NCBI RefSeq assembly: GCF_008727715.1
Contig: NZ_CP044218.1
Location: 3,241,501-3,305,500 of the forward strand
DNA length: 64,000 bases
Origin: Mesorhizobium terrae
GTDB taxonomy: Bacteria; Pseudomonadota; Alphaproteobacteria; Rhizobiales; Rhizobiaceae
Reading direction: 5' to 3'
Shown here: piece after piece, positions 44,385-53,622 of the stretch
Layout of the letters: each line of letters begins with the position of its first letter
Position numbering within the stretch: the first letter of the stretch is position 1
Made by a program: the position numbers and the translations under genes
Notes under the pieces: generated by a model
What the model saw: the letters and a program-made list of their open reading frames with translations, nothing else
Told to the model about the DNA's origin: nothing
Database searches by the model: none

Positions 44385-44420
44385 GCTATGTGCAGGCAAA
44401 CGCGGACGCAACGCCGTTTG

Positions 44421-44927
44421 TTACGGCGAGGGCAACTGTGCCGAGAGCCAGCCGGCCGAACGCCCCATTGCCGAAGCCGTGCTGGACACAGTCTGGCTGA
44501 GGCCGGTCTTGACCAGGGCGTAGCCATTTTCGGTGCGGTAGAGGACGGCGCGGCCTCCGTCGACCATCGTATCGTAGAAAGTCGGCTTGAAATCGGGATT
44601 GGCGACCGCCGTCGCACTCGGACCGATTGGCATTTCGGGCCGGCGCAGCCCGAGCGCCGCGATTTCGTCGGTGATGACAGGCGGCGGGCCGTTATCGGGC
44701 GTGGCAGGCGCCGCGGCGAGCTTGCTGGCCGGCTTCTGCACGGTGCGGCAAACGCCGGACACCAACGGATAGTCGAAACTCTTGTGGCGCAGCACTTGGC
44801 TTTTCATGGCTGCCTCGCAGTCGGCAAGGTTCGACCATTTGGCCGGCGTCTCGCCGATATATTCGCAAAGCTTGGCGTCACAGTCGCAGCCGACGATGGT
44901 CATGGCGACGAGGGCGGTCTTGATCAC
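44421..44927 (-). CDS. Unknown secreted protein with a Cys-rich N-terminal part
   Basis: A 168-residue product from GTG 44927 (ribosome site AGGGA about eight bases upstream). The start VIKTALVAMTIVGCDCDAKL looks like a short signal peptide or membrane anchor; whether the Cys is a lipobox is unclear. CEYIGETPAKWSNLADCEAA and VSGVCRTVQ add four Cys, suggesting disulfides; an Ala/Pro linker and a C-terminal part with YDTMVDGGRAVLYRTENGYA follow. The frame stays open upstream but without coding character. I do not recognise a family. Confidence 0.65.
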   Translation of the reverse strand: MIKTALVAMTIVGCDCDAKLCEYIGETPAKWSNLADCEAAMKSQVLRHKSFDYPLVSGVCRTVQKPASKLAAAPATPDNGPPPVITDEIAALGLRRPEMPIGPSATAVANPDFKPTFYDTMVDGGRAVLYRTENGYALVKTGLSQTVSSTASAMGRSAGWLSAQLPSP

Positions 44928-45684
44928 GTGTTCGGTCCCTTCGGAAGTCGCGACGACGATGACCTTCGAACAAGGCGGGATTTCGCTGTGATTGTGAAAT
45001 GAGCGTGGCGTTTTGCGCAGCGCTGCCGGCCGCGACAAGATCAGCAGCCGTGGCCGTGTTCGGCCCGGCAGGTTCCAAAAGACAGTTGGCGCCGGGATCT
45101 CTCCCAGCGCCTCCCTGTCAGACCAGGACCAGTCAGCGGTCGCAACATCCAAAGGTTGTTGCAGCGTGCCAGCCTTGATTTTGACGACCCTTCAGGTCGC
45201 GCACCCCGAAAGGCAGCGCCCTTTCCGGATCACGCCGTTCTCGGTCCTTTCGAACTCCGGTCGACGTGCCATCGAAGGTCTTTCCCGGCCTTCATGGCTT
45301 GCATCGGTCCGCCGTTGGCGTTCGCACGCTTTCCGCGGCCCCGTACTTCGTGGCTCCCGCTCCAGCATCAGGCCGAAACCTGCGCCGGTCGGCGCCGTAC
45401 GGGCCTCAGGAGTTTCCGCGTGGTTGCCGTTGTCTTTCGACCGTTCAATCCGTGGCCGCCTGAGATAATCTAACCATACGCCCGTTTGACGGCGCCCGGA
45501 ACCGCTGACGGCCTGTGGATACCGGGATTATCGGGTATATCGGCTGGCGGTCGCAGTTTTTTCGGGTAAACAGGCCGGTTTGCCGCGAGCGGCCTGAACA
45601 GGCGAATTCGGTCAGGCGCTTGCTCTCCATTCCCCTGCGCGCTTCAATGCCGGCAAAGAACCGCCACGATCGGGGGAGGCGCGG
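44928..45684. other. 757-base gap without a recognised gene
   Basis: Open frames exist on the plus strand but none has recognisable domains or a good ribosome site. A hairpin GCAAC...GTTGC occurs at 45138-45158. The region 45470-45560 is more AT-rich (GATAATCTAACCATACGCCC) and may carry the promoter of the lipid kinase. I find no known RNA family. Confidence 0.45.
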
Positions 45685-46623
45685 TTGAAAGTCGGTGTCA
45701 TCCTCAATCCGGTCGCCGGCGGCGGGCGATTGAAGCAGGACTGGACCATGGTCGCCGCGGCGATCGAACGGCATCTCGGTGCCTTCGACATGCGGGAGAC
45801 GCAGGCCGAGCGTGATGCCGAGCGGCTGGCGCTGGAATTCGCCGTCGAAGGTTACGAGCTGGTGCTGGCCGCCGGCGGCGACGGTACGGCCAGCGAAGTG
45901 GCCGACGGCCTGCTGCAGGCCGTGGGCGAAGGCCATGCCGGCACGGCGCTCGCCTTGCTGCCTTGCGGCACCGGAAGCGATTTCGCGCGCGGGCTCGATC
46001 TTCCGCGCGACATCGATGCGCTGCTCGCGCGGATCGCCGCCAGCGAAGCCCGCATGATCGATGTCGGCCGCATCTGTTATGTCGACGACCACGGAGCGCT
46101 CGCCAGCCGGCATTTCATCAACATCGCCAGCGCCGGCCTTTCCGGGGCGGCGGACCGGGCGGTGAATGCCGACAAGCGCAAGGGAAGGGTGTCGGCGAAA
46201 CTGCTCTTCCTATGGCGCACGGCGACGGAGTTCCTGCGCTACCGCTTTCAGACGGTGTCGATCACCGTCGACGACGGCGAGCCGTTCGAAGCGCGCGTCG
46301 CGCTGGTCGCCGCCGCCAATGGCCGTTTCTTCGGCGGTGGCATGATGATCGCGCCCGATGCCGTGCTCGACGATGGGCAGTTCGACTTCGTCATCCTGCG
46401 GGCGGCGAGCAAGCTCCGGCTGATCTGGGATATCCGGCTGCTCTATGGCGGCCGGCATCGCAATCATCCGGCCATCACCATCGTACGGGGCAAAAGGCTA
46501 CTGGTGGAGCCGGTCGGCGATGCGAACGGCAACAGCGCGCTCGTCGACATTGACGGAGAGTCGCCGGGCCAGATTCCGGCGCAGTTCGAGATCCTGCCGC
46601 GGGCCCTGTCGGTCAGGTGGTAA
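45685..46623 (+). CDS. Diacylglycerol-kinase-family lipid kinase
   Basis: A 312-residue soluble lipid kinase of the YegS/DgkB/BmrU group. NPVAGGGR near residue 8, VLAAGGDGTASEVADGLL (GGDGT nucleotide site) and LLPCGTGSDFARGLDLP are the three DAGK_cat motifs. The C-terminal half has NIASAGLSGAADRAVN, GRFFGGGMMIAPDAVLDDGQ and DIDGE. The start is TTG at 45685, with GGGAGG five or six bases upstream, giving the expected KVGVILNPVAGG. The lipid substrate is unknown. Confidence 0.88.
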   Translation: MKVGVILNPVAGGGRLKQDWTMVAAAIERHLGAFDMRETQAERDAERLALEFAVEGYELVLAAGGDGTASEVADGLLQAVGEGHAGTALALLPCGTGSDFARGLDLPRDIDALLARIAASEARMIDVGRICYVDDHGALASRHFINIASAGLSGAADRAVNADKRKGRVSAKLLFLWRTATEFLRYRFQTVSITVDDGEPFEARVALVAAANGRFFGGGMMIAPDAVLDDGQFDFVILRAASKLRLIWDIRLLYGGRHRNHPAITIVRGKRLLVEPVGDANGNSALVDIDGESPGQIPAQFEILPRALSVRW

Positions 46624-46732
46624 GCAGGCCTGGTTCCAGCGACATACGCCGAATGTCCTCAGGTGTTGATTCAACCACCTGCCGATCCGATTCCGCTATG
46701 GGCGGCAAGCCGTTGATCTTGAATCGTTTTCC

Positions 46733-47650
46733 TCAGGCCTCAAGCTTGGCCGGAAAGCCTGGAGCTCGAAGGTCAGTGCCGACTGCGTCTTCCAGGAGTT
46801 TGACGATCATCGTCGACCAGGCGTCGCCGCCGTATTTTTGTTTGCCCAACTCGAAGATGGCATTGACCCGCGATGCGAGGTCGAGCGGCACGCCGAACTC
46901 CTCGCCCATGCGCGCGGCAAAGCCGAGATCCTTCAGCGCGAGATCCATGGTGAAGCCGATGTCGTAGGAGCCGCTGAGCACTAACTGGCTCTCGGTCTCG
47001 TGGACAAAGCTGGTGCCCGACGAGGCGGCGATGGCGTGAAACGCCTGGGCGAGATCGAGCCCGCCCTGCTTCGCCAGCATCAGCGCCTCGCCGGCGGCGA
47101 CGAGGTGGATGAAGGCCAGCATGTTGGTGATGACCTTGATCACCGCCGCCGAGCCGACCGGGCCCATCAGGAACGAGCGCGAACACATCGCTTCGATTGC
47201 TTCGCGGTGGCGCTCGTAGAGGGCGGGGTCGCCGCCGACCAGTGCCGTGATTTTTCCCGTGGCCGCGAGGTGGACGCCACCGGTGACGGGGCACTCCAGC
47301 GTCTCGACGCCCCTCGCGGCGGCAAGCGCCGCGAGACGGATAATTTCGTCGCGGCCGTTGGTCGACATCTCGATCCAGGTTCCGCCCCTCGTCAGGCCTT
47401 CCAGCAGCCCAGCCGGGCCGGCGAGTACGGCCTCGCTGATCTTGGGCGAGGGCAGGCAGGTGATGGCGTTTTTTGCGCGGGCCGCCGCGTCCGCTGGAGA
47501 GGCGGCGGCGGTGGCGCCGAGCGCTACGAGGCGCGCGACCGCCGCCGGATCATGGTCGTGGACGGTGACGTCGAAGCCGTTGCGGACGAGCGAGGCGGCG
47601 AGATGACCCCCGAGATGGCCGAGGCCGATGAAGGCGTATGCCTCGCTCAC
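46733..47650 (-). CDS. NAD(P)-dependent beta-hydroxyacid dehydrogenase
   Basis: A 305-residue dehydrogenase of the 3-hydroxyisobutyrate/tartronate-semialdehyde reductase/6-phosphogluconate family. Rossmann motif FIGLGHLGGHLAASL at residues 6-20, substrate motif ECPVTGGVHLAATGK, and the catalytic Lys in AAVIKVITNMLAF (K in xxxKxxxN). The start is GTG at 47650, overlapping the upstream stop by four bases (GTGA). Last gene of the three-gene operon, it probably reduces or oxidises a product of the dehydratase upstream. Confidence 0.88.
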   Translation of the reverse strand: MSEAYAFIGLGHLGGHLAASLVRNGFDVTVHDHDPAAVARLVALGATAAASPADAAARAKNAITCLPSPKISEAVLAGPAGLLEGLTRGGTWIEMSTNGRDEIIRLAALAAARGVETLECPVTGGVHLAATGKITALVGGDPALYERHREAIEAMCSRSFLMGPVGSAAVIKVITNMLAFIHLVAAGEALMLAKQGGLDLAQAFHAIAASSGTSFVHETESQLVLSGSYDIGFTMDLALKDLGFAARMGEEFGVPLDLASRVNAIFELGKQKYGGDAWSTMIVKLLEDAVGTDLRAPGFPAKLEA

Positions 47651-48858
47651 GGCATCAACGGCGTCTGCATCATCTGCAGGTGAAGTTCCTTGCCGCTGTA
47701 GGGATGCGCTTCGCACACCGCCTCGTTCAGCTCGACGCCGAGGCCCGGCTCCTTCGATGGGATGACCCAGCCGTCCTGCCATTCGATTTTTTTCTTCAGC
47801 AGGGTGGCGTGGAAGCCATCCCATTGCTTGAGCGATTCCAGGATCAGGAAGTTCGGCAGAGTCGCGGCGAGCTGGATGTTGGCGGCGCCGACGATCGGTC
47901 CGCAATAGCAATGCGGAGCGATCTGGATGTGATAGGCCTCAGCCATCGCCGCGATCTTCTTGGTTTCCAGAATGCCGCCCGAGCGGCCGAGATCCGGCTG
48001 CAGGATGGTGGCGGCACGATTTTCGATGACACGTGCGAACTCGAATTTCGTCGTCAGCCGCTCGCCGGTGGCGATCGGGATCGACGTGCCACGAGCGACC
48101 TGCGCCATCACCTCGGGCATGTCCGGCGGCACCGGCTCCTCGAACCAGAGCGGATCGTAGGGCTCGATGGCGCGAGCCATGCGCAAGGCGCCGGACGCGG
48201 TGAACTGGCCGTGCGTGCCGAACAGGATGTCGGCGCGGGTGCCGACCGCCTCGCGGATCGCCTTGATCATCCGGGCGGACAGGTCGATGTCGATCAGGCG
48301 GGGCTGATGGCCGTCAAAGGCCGTATAGGGACCGGCCGGATCGAGCTTCACCGCGTTGAAGCCCTGGCCGACGTAGAGTGCGGCGCATTCTGCGGCAAGG
48401 TCGGGGTCGTTGTAGACGTTCTTGCCGCTCGCGTCCTCCGAATGGACGCTGCCGGAATGCGGATAGAGATAGGTGTAGGAACGCAGCTTCTCGTGCACCT
48501 GGCCGCCCAGCAGCTTGTATACCGGTTTGCCGGCCTCCTTGCCGATGATGTCCCAGCAAGCCATTTCGAGCGCCGAGAAACAGCCCATGCCGGACACGTC
48601 CGGACGCTGGGTGAAGCCGGACGAATAGCAGCGGCGGAAGAAGTTCTCGACATCATGCGGGTCGCGACCGACCAGATAGCGTTCCGCCATATCCTCGATC
48701 ATGCGCGCGGTGACATGCGCAGAGAAAGTGGCGTTGTAAGCCTCGCCATAGCCGACGACGTTGGAATCGGTCGTCAGCTTCACGAAGATGAAATACTTGC
48801 CGCCGATGCCCGGCGGAGGGTTGCCGACAACCCAGGTCTTGACGTCGGTGATTTTCAT
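47647..48858 (-). CDS. Enolase-superfamily (mandelate racemase/muconate lactonizing) sugar-acid dehydratase-like enzyme
   Basis: A 403-residue enzyme with the MR-type N-terminal cap (MKITDVKTWVVGNPP) and a barrel with AVKLDPAGPY (K), ILFGTHGQFT, LWFEEPVPP and IATGERLTT as strands 2, 3, 4 and 5, and IAPHCYCGPI with the catalytic His. Where many members have DxHG or DxN as the first metal ligand, this one reads GTHGQ, a form I recall in a rhizobial subgroup. Probably a sugar-acid dehydratase. ATG 48858 follows GGAGG and overlaps the GMC stop (ATGA). Confidence 0.85.
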   Translation of the reverse strand: MKITDVKTWVVGNPPPGIGGKYFIFVKLTTDSNVVGYGEAYNATFSAHVTARMIEDMAERYLVGRDPHDVENFFRRCYSSGFTQRPDVSGMGCFSALEMACWDIIGKEAGKPVYKLLGGQVHEKLRSYTYLYPHSGSVHSEDASGKNVYNDPDLAAECAALYVGQGFNAVKLDPAGPYTAFDGHQPRLIDIDLSARMIKAIREAVGTRADILFGTHGQFTASGALRMARAIEPYDPLWFEEPVPPDMPEVMAQVARGTSIPIATGERLTTKFEFARVIENRAATILQPDLGRSGGILETKKIAAMAEAYHIQIAPHCYCGPIVGAANIQLAATLPNFLILESLKQWDGFHATLLKKKIEWQDGWVIPSKEPGLGVELNEAVCEAHPYSGKELHLQMMQTPLMP

Positions 48859-50471
48859 CGGTGGTCCTCCAAAACCATTTCGGCGCCTTTCCAACCCGTC
48901 ATGATCGAGGCGGCATTGGTGTTGCCGGCGATATTGTCAGGGAAAATCGAAGCGTCGATGACGCGCAGGCCCGCAAGGCCATGGACCTTGAGGCGCGGAT
49001 CGACCACGGCGCGCGATGGGTCCGGCCCCATGCGGCAGGTCGAGACGGGATGATAAACGGTGCCCGAGCGCTTCCTGAAATCCTGAATCAGGTCCGCATC
49101 GGAAGTGATTGACGGGCCTGGCAAAACCTCTTCCGCGATGACCTCGGCCATCGCCGGCATGGCTGCGATGCGGCGCAGGAATTTCACCGCGTCGAGCATT
49201 TCCGACACGTCTTCATTGGTCGAAAAGGCATTGGGCGTGATCTTCGGGTAGGCGAATGGGTCCGCCGAGCGGATCATGATTTCGCCACGGCTCGACGGTC
49301 TGCAGTTGGAAAGGCCGATGGAGAAGCCCGGCCAGGGGTCCGGTGTCAGGATAGGGCGCTCTCCGGCTCGAGGCAGCACGGTCGAGAACACCTGGAAATA
49401 GAGCTGCATGTTCGGGCGCGGCTGGTCGGCATCCGTGCGGAAGAAGCCGCCACCCTGGTTCATCGACATCGACAGCGGTCCGGAGCGCAGCACCAGATAG
49501 TGCAGGCCGACCAGCAGCTTGCCCCACCACGGTCGCAGGATCTGGTTAAGCGTCGGCTGCGTAGCCTTCCAGGTGTAGTTGACGCCCTGGTGGTCCTGGA
49601 GGTTGCGGCCGACATTGTCCGCCGCGTGGACGACCGGGATGTCGAGGTCGGTGAGCAGGGGGCCGGGTCCAACGCCCGACAATTGCAAAAGCTGCGGCGA
49701 ATTGATGGAGCCGCCCGACAGGATGACTTCCCTGCCGGCACGCGCGGTCCTGGTTTCGCCATTCTGGACATATTCGACGCCGACGGCGCGTTTGCCCTCG
49801 AACAGGATTTTTGTTGCCAGCGCATGCATTTCGACGCGGACATTGGCGCGCTTCATGGCGGGGCGCAGGAAGGCACGCGCCGCCGAGACACGACGGCCGT
49901 TCCTGGTGGTGATCTGGTAGACGCCGGCGCCCTCCTGCGCGGCACCGTTGAAGTCGCTGTTCGGCGGCAGGCCAGCCTGCTCGGCTGCTTTGAGATAGCG
50001 GACCGTCAGTGGATGCACGCGCGCGCGATTGTCGGTGATGTGGACTGGCCCGCCGCGCCCGCGCCACTGGTTGGCACCAGCCTCGTTGTCCTCGAGCGCC
50101 TTGAAGATCGGCAGGACGTCGTCATAGCTCCAGCCGGGGTTGCCGGCTTCGGCCCAGGCGTCGAAATCCTCCCGCGCACCACGGATCCATACCATCGCGT
50201 TGATGGAACTCGATCCACCCAGGATCTTGCCGCGCGGCCAATGATCGGCGCTGTTGGCAAGCCCCGGGTCCGGTTCCGCCTTGTAGTTCCAGTTCACCAC
50301 AGGGTCAAAAAAGGTCTTGCCGTAGCCCAGGGGCATCTGCACGAAGAAGCGACGGTCGGTGCCGCCTGCCTCCAGCACCAGGACCGAGAAGCGACCGGAG
50401 GCCGAGAGGCGTTCTGCCACGACCGAGCCTGCCGAGCCCGATCCAACGACGATGAAATCATAAGTCTGCAT
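48855..50471 (-). CDS. GMC-family FAD oxidoreductase
   Basis: A 538-residue choline/alcohol dehydrogenase-like flavoenzyme. FAD-binding DFIVVGSGSAGSVVAERLSA at the N-terminus, GMC signature 1 around WPRGKILGGSSSINAMVWIR, signature 2 around GGSINSPQLLQLSGVGP, and catalytic His in VYHPVSTCRMG with Asn in GNTNAASIM. Heads a three-gene operon with a dehydratase and a dehydrogenase, so it probably oxidises an alcohol or sugar to feed the same route. ATG at 50471. Confidence 0.9.
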   Translation of the reverse strand: MQTYDFIVVGSGSAGSVVAERLSASGRFSVLVLEAGGTDRRFFVQMPLGYGKTFFDPVVNWNYKAEPDPGLANSADHWPRGKILGGSSSINAMVWIRGAREDFDAWAEAGNPGWSYDDVLPIFKALEDNEAGANQWRGRGGPVHITDNRARVHPLTVRYLKAAEQAGLPPNSDFNGAAQEGAGVYQITTRNGRRVSAARAFLRPAMKRANVRVEMHALATKILFEGKRAVGVEYVQNGETRTARAGREVILSGGSINSPQLLQLSGVGPGPLLTDLDIPVVHAADNVGRNLQDHQGVNYTWKATQPTLNQILRPWWGKLLVGLHYLVLRSGPLSMSMNQGGGFFRTDADQPRPNMQLYFQVFSTVLPRAGERPILTPDPWPGFSIGLSNCRPSSRGEIMIRSADPFAYPKITPNAFSTNEDVSEMLDAVKFLRRIAAMPAMAEVIAEEVLPGPSITSDADLIQDFRKRSGTVYHPVSTCRMGPDPSRAVVDPRLKVHGLAGLRVIDASIFPDNIAGNTNAASIMTGWKGAEMVLEDHR

Positions 50472-50679
50472 GTTGGGGTGTGATGTCCGGAATGCTTGTC
50501 GGCATCAGACTAGCTGTCGCATTCCCTGCAATCACCGGCACTTCCGGCATGCTGTGTGAGAAATGCGACCACGTGGTTTCTTCATTCGCGCAACACTGTC
50601 TCGCGTGGTGGCGGCGTTGACGCCTTGGCGTCACGTCGCTACGCCATCATGACGACGCTTTGGCATGAGGGACTTTCGC

Positions 50680-51072
50680 ATGGTGCATTACGCGGATGGA
50701 AAACCGCTCGGCGATCTGACGCTGCGGACGCTGGCCATGCCTTCGGACGCCAATGCCGCGGGCGACATTTTCGGCGGCTGGGTGATGGCGCAGATGGACC
50801 TTGCCTGCGGCATCCGCGCGGCGGAGCGCGCCAAGGGAAGGGTGGTGACGGCGGCGGTGAAGGAAATGTCCTTCGCAAAGCCGATGAAAATCGGCGATAC
50901 GCTGTGCATCTACACGCATGTCGAGCGTGTCGGCCGGACCTCGATGACACTGAAGGTCGAGGCCTGGGCGCAACGATACCTTTCCGACCTGATGGAAATG
51001 GTAACCCACGCCGATTTCGTCATGGTGGCGCTCGATGGCGAAGGCAGGCCGAAAGTCGTGCCGGCCGAATGA
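50680..51072 (+). CDS. YciA-type acyl-CoA thioesterase
   Basis: A 130-residue hot-dog thioesterase. MPSDANAAGDIFGGWVMAQM is the YciA/BACH signature with the catalytic Asp in GGWxxxxMD. Then VTAAVKEMSFAKPMKIGD and the hydrophobic HVERVGRTSMTLKVEAW strand. It hydrolyses medium- or long-chain acyl-CoA. I chose ATG 50680, because GAGGGA sits about six bases upstream; ATG 50665 adds five residues. Convergent with HxlR. Confidence 0.88.
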   Translation: MVHYADGKPLGDLTLRTLAMPSDANAAGDIFGGWVMAQMDLACGIRAAERAKGRVVTAAVKEMSFAKPMKIGDTLCIYTHVERVGRTSMTLKVEAWAQRYLSDLMEMVTHADFVMVALDGEGRPKVVPAE

Positions 51073-51084
51073 CGCTGATGGCCG

Positions 51085-51459
51085 TCAGGCCACAGCCTTG
51101 ATGCCGTCAAAACGGGCACGCGCTTCGTTGATGCGGCCTGTATTGGCGATGGCCCATTCAGCCAATCCCTTGACCGGGATCGACAGCTCTCGGCCAAGAT
51201 CGGTCAATTCGTAATCCACCCTTGGCGGAATGGTCGGAAAGACCGTGCGCGTGACAAACCCGTCGCGTTCCAGGCTGCGCAGCGTCGTCGTCAGCATCTT
51301 TTGCGAGATGTTGCCGATGCCGTGCTTGATCTCGTTGAAGCGCTGCGGGCCCTCTCCGAGATTCTGCACCACGAGCAAAGACCATTTGTCGCCGATGCGT
51401 TGCAGGATATCGCTCACCGCCTGGCAATCCTTGGTGATGTGGGGGTGCCTCGGTTTCAA
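51085..51459 (-). CDS. HxlR-family transcriptional regulator
   Basis: A 124-residue MarR-like winged-helix regulator with the HxlR signature: conserved Cys in ITKDCQAVSDILQRIGDKWS, LGEGPQRFNEIKHGI and ISQKMLTTTLRSLERDGFVT, with the wing VDYELTDLGREL. Often a redox or electrophile sensor. The start is TTG 51459, with AAGGAGG eight bases upstream. Divergent from a flavin reductase, the usual partner. Confidence 0.9.
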   Translation of the reverse strand: MKPRHPHITKDCQAVSDILQRIGDKWSLLVVQNLGEGPQRFNEIKHGIGNISQKMLTTTLRSLERDGFVTRTVFPTIPPRVDYELTDLGRELSIPVKGLAEWAIANTGRINEARARFDGIKAVA

Positions 51460-51486
51460 AAAAGTGCCTCCTTGCCAACCGAGTTG

Positions 51487-51525
51487 ACAGTATCAGATAT
51501 AGTCTCGGTATCCAAATGATACTGT
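51487..51525. promoter_or_regulatory. HxlR operator candidate with perfect 9-base arms
   Basis: ACAGTATCA at 51487-51495 and TGATACTGT at 51517-51525 are exact complements, their centres 30 bases apart. Inner GATATAG and GGTATC extend the dyad in part. It lies in the 86-base gap between the divergent genes, over the likely promoters. Confidence 0.75.
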
Positions 51526-51545
51526 ATTTGATGAGGAGCTTGTAG

Positions 51546-52148
51546 ATGTCAAAGCCCAAGATCGCCGTCGTTATCGGCTCGACGCGTGCCGCCCGCTTCG
51601 CCGACGCGCCGACCGAATGGATTGCAAAACTGGCCCGGGAACGCGGCGACTTAACCGTCGAGGTGGTGGACCTTCGTGATTTTCCGATGCCGTTCTTCGA
51701 TGAGGTGGCGTCGTCGCTGTGGGTGCCCTCCAGCAACGAGATTGCGCAGAAGTGGCAGAAGAAGGTCGAGGAATATGACGGCTACATCTTCGTCACCGGC
51801 GAATACAATCGCGGGCCCAGCGCGGTCCTGAAGAACGCGCTCGACTATGCCTACACCGAGTGGAACAGGAAACCTGCGGCTTTCGTGGGGTATGGCGGTG
51901 TCGGCGGTGCCCGCGCGATCGAACAGCTGCGTCTCAATGCCGTCGAATTGCAGATGGCGCCGGTGCGTACGGCCGTGCACATCGTTCTTGCCGACTACCT
52001 CGCCATCAAAGCCGGCAGGAAGATCGTGGAGTTCGAGCACCTCAACCAGGCCGCGCACGACATGCTGAACCAGTTGTCCTGGTTTGCACATGCCTTGAAG
52101 GCCGCGCGCGACGCGGATGCCGAGACGGCGGATGTGGCAGCAGCTTGA
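51546..52148 (+). CDS. NADPH-dependent FMN reductase family protein
   Basis: A 200-residue flavodoxin-fold flavoprotein: IAVVIGSTRAARFADAPTEW (FMN loop), VTGEYNRGPSAVLKNALDYA and AAFVGYGGVGGARAIEQL are the family motifs (G-E-Y-N-R/H-S). Possible roles are quinone, azo-dye or chromate reduction. GAGGAG lies eight bases before the ATG at 51546. Its divergent HxlR regulator suggests induction by redox-active or electrophilic compounds. Confidence 0.92.
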   Translation: MSKPKIAVVIGSTRAARFADAPTEWIAKLARERGDLTVEVVDLRDFPMPFFDEVASSLWVPSSNEIAQKWQKKVEEYDGYIFVTGEYNRGPSAVLKNALDYAYTEWNRKPAAFVGYGGVGGARAIEQLRLNAVELQMAPVRTAVHIVLADYLAIKAGRKIVEFEHLNQAAHDMLNQLSWFAHALKAARDADAETADVAAA

Positions 52149-52176
52149 AGTCGCCTGGATGTTGATCTGAACGCGC

Positions 52177-52198
52177 AAAAGGCAGCCGACAGGCTGCC
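52177..52198 (-). terminator. Terminator of the CNNM/CorC gene
   Basis: A seven-base stem GGCAGCC/GGCTGCC at 52181-52187 and 52192-52198 around a GACA loop. On the minus strand it is followed by TTTTGCG (A at 52177-52180). It lies 26 bases after the CNNM stop and is shared with the convergent flavin reductase. Confidence 0.78.
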
Positions 52199-52223
52199 CT
52201 TGCCGCGCCCTCAGGCCCGGAGC

Positions 52224-53534
52224 TTAGCGCACCACGCCACGATGCGCCGCTGCCAGACGCGAGGCGATGACCTTGTCGATACGGCGACCGTCGAGATCGA
52301 CTACCTCGAAGCGCCAGCCTTGCGCGTCCACTGTTTCCCCGGTCGTCGGCAGATGCGCGAAGTGGGACAGGAGATAGCCGGCGACGGTTTCGTAGTCGCG
52401 ATCTTCCGGCAGGTCGAAGCCGAGCAGATCGGCCATTTCGTCGGCGGGCATGTAGCCGGCCAGCAACCACGAGCCATCCTCGCGCTGGACGGCACTTTCT
52501 TCCTCGTCGCCGGCGTCCAGGTCGGAACGGAACACGCCGGTGATCGCCTCGAGGATGTCGGCGGGCGTGACGACGCCTTCGAAGTGGCCGTATTCGTCAT
52601 GGACCAGCGCCATCGGCACGTCGGATTCGCGCAGCTTGGCCAACACGTCCAGCGCATCGGCCTGGTCGTGGACGATCGGGGCCGCCTTCACATGCTTTCG
52701 CGGGTCGAGCGCGCGGCCGCCAAGCATTGCAGCCAGCACGTCGCGTGTCTGCACCACACCCAACATGGCATCCACGCTCTCGCCGGCGGGGAGACGCGAG
52801 TGCTGCGTTTCCATCAAGAGCTTGCGCGTGGTGGCGTCGTCGGCCTGCAGGTTGATCCAGTCGATGTCGGTGCGCGGTGTCATCACGGCGCGGACGGCGC
52901 GGTCGCCCAGCCGCATGACGCCGGCAATCATGCGGCGTTCGTCGGATTCGATGGTGCCGTGATGTTCGGCCTCGGCAACCAGCATCTTGATCTCTTCGTC
53001 GGTGACCTTCTCTTCGCTTTCGCCGCGCTGGCCGAGCAGCCACAATACGGCGCGGCCGGAAATGTCTAGGACGAACACCACGGGTGCGGCGATCTTGGCG
53101 AGCACCGCCATGAAAGGCGCCGCGCGGGCCGCCACGCGCTCGGGATCGCGCAGCGCGATCTGCTTGGGCACCAGTTCGCCGATGATGAGCGACGCATAGG
53201 TAATGATGGCGACAACGATGCCCACGCCGACGGGGTTGGCAAATCGCGGACCAACGCCGGAAGCGGCCAGGAAGTCGGCAAGTCGTTCGCCCAGCGTGGC
53301 GCCCGAAAACGCGCCCGACAAGATGCCGACCAGCGTAATGCCGATCTGGACCGAAGACAGGAATTTGCCGGGGTTGGCGCCCAGTTCCAGCGCGCGCGCC
53401 GCGCCATGGACATCGCGGTCGATCATCGCCTTCAGCCTTGCGGGGCGGGCCGAGACGATCGCGAGCTCGGACATTGCCAAAAGGCCGTTCACACAGATGA
53501 GAGCGACCACGATACCGATTTCAGCATAAAGCAT
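52224..53534 (-). CDS. CNNM/CorC-family membrane protein (hemolysin family)
   Basis: A 436-residue protein: a DUF21/CNNM membrane domain with about four helices (GIVVALICVNGLLAMSELAI, VGVGIVVAIITYASLIIGEL), the ADMP-binding CBS pair (VMTPRTDIDWINLQADD and ALVHDEYGHFEGVVTP), then the CorC_HlyC transporter-associated domain (DGSWLLAGYMPADEM to VVDLDGRRIDKV). Members extrude Mg2+ with Na+. The hemolysin label is historical. ATG at 53534. Confidence 0.92.
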   Translation of the reverse strand: MLYAEIGIVVALICVNGLLAMSELAIVSARPARLKAMIDRDVHGAARALELGANPGKFLSSVQIGITLVGILSGAFSGATLGERLADFLAASGVGPRFANPVGVGIVVAIITYASLIIGELVPKQIALRDPERVAARAAPFMAVLAKIAAPVVFVLDISGRAVLWLLGQRGESEEKVTDEEIKMLVAEAEHHGTIESDERRMIAGVMRLGDRAVRAVMTPRTDIDWINLQADDATTRKLLMETQHSRLPAGESVDAMLGVVQTRDVLAAMLGGRALDPRKHVKAAPIVHDQADALDVLAKLRESDVPMALVHDEYGHFEGVVTPADILEAITGVFRSDLDAGDEEESAVQREDGSWLLAGYMPADEMADLLGFDLPEDRDYETVAGYLLSHFAHLPTTGETVDAQGWRFEVVDLDGRRIDKVIASRLAAAHRGVVR

Positions 53535-53622
53535 GCGCGCTCATAGCATTTCGAAGGGGGCTTCGAAAAGCGGCGAGCTCTGTTTTGTCCAATGTATGTT
53601 GAACTTGATCGGACGCGCCGCC

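Noticed and set aside
45013..45468. A 151-codon plus-strand frame in the gap before the lipid kinase
   Set aside because: No recognisable domain, no ribosome site, and composition typical of random GC-rich frames. Kept as an unexplained gap.
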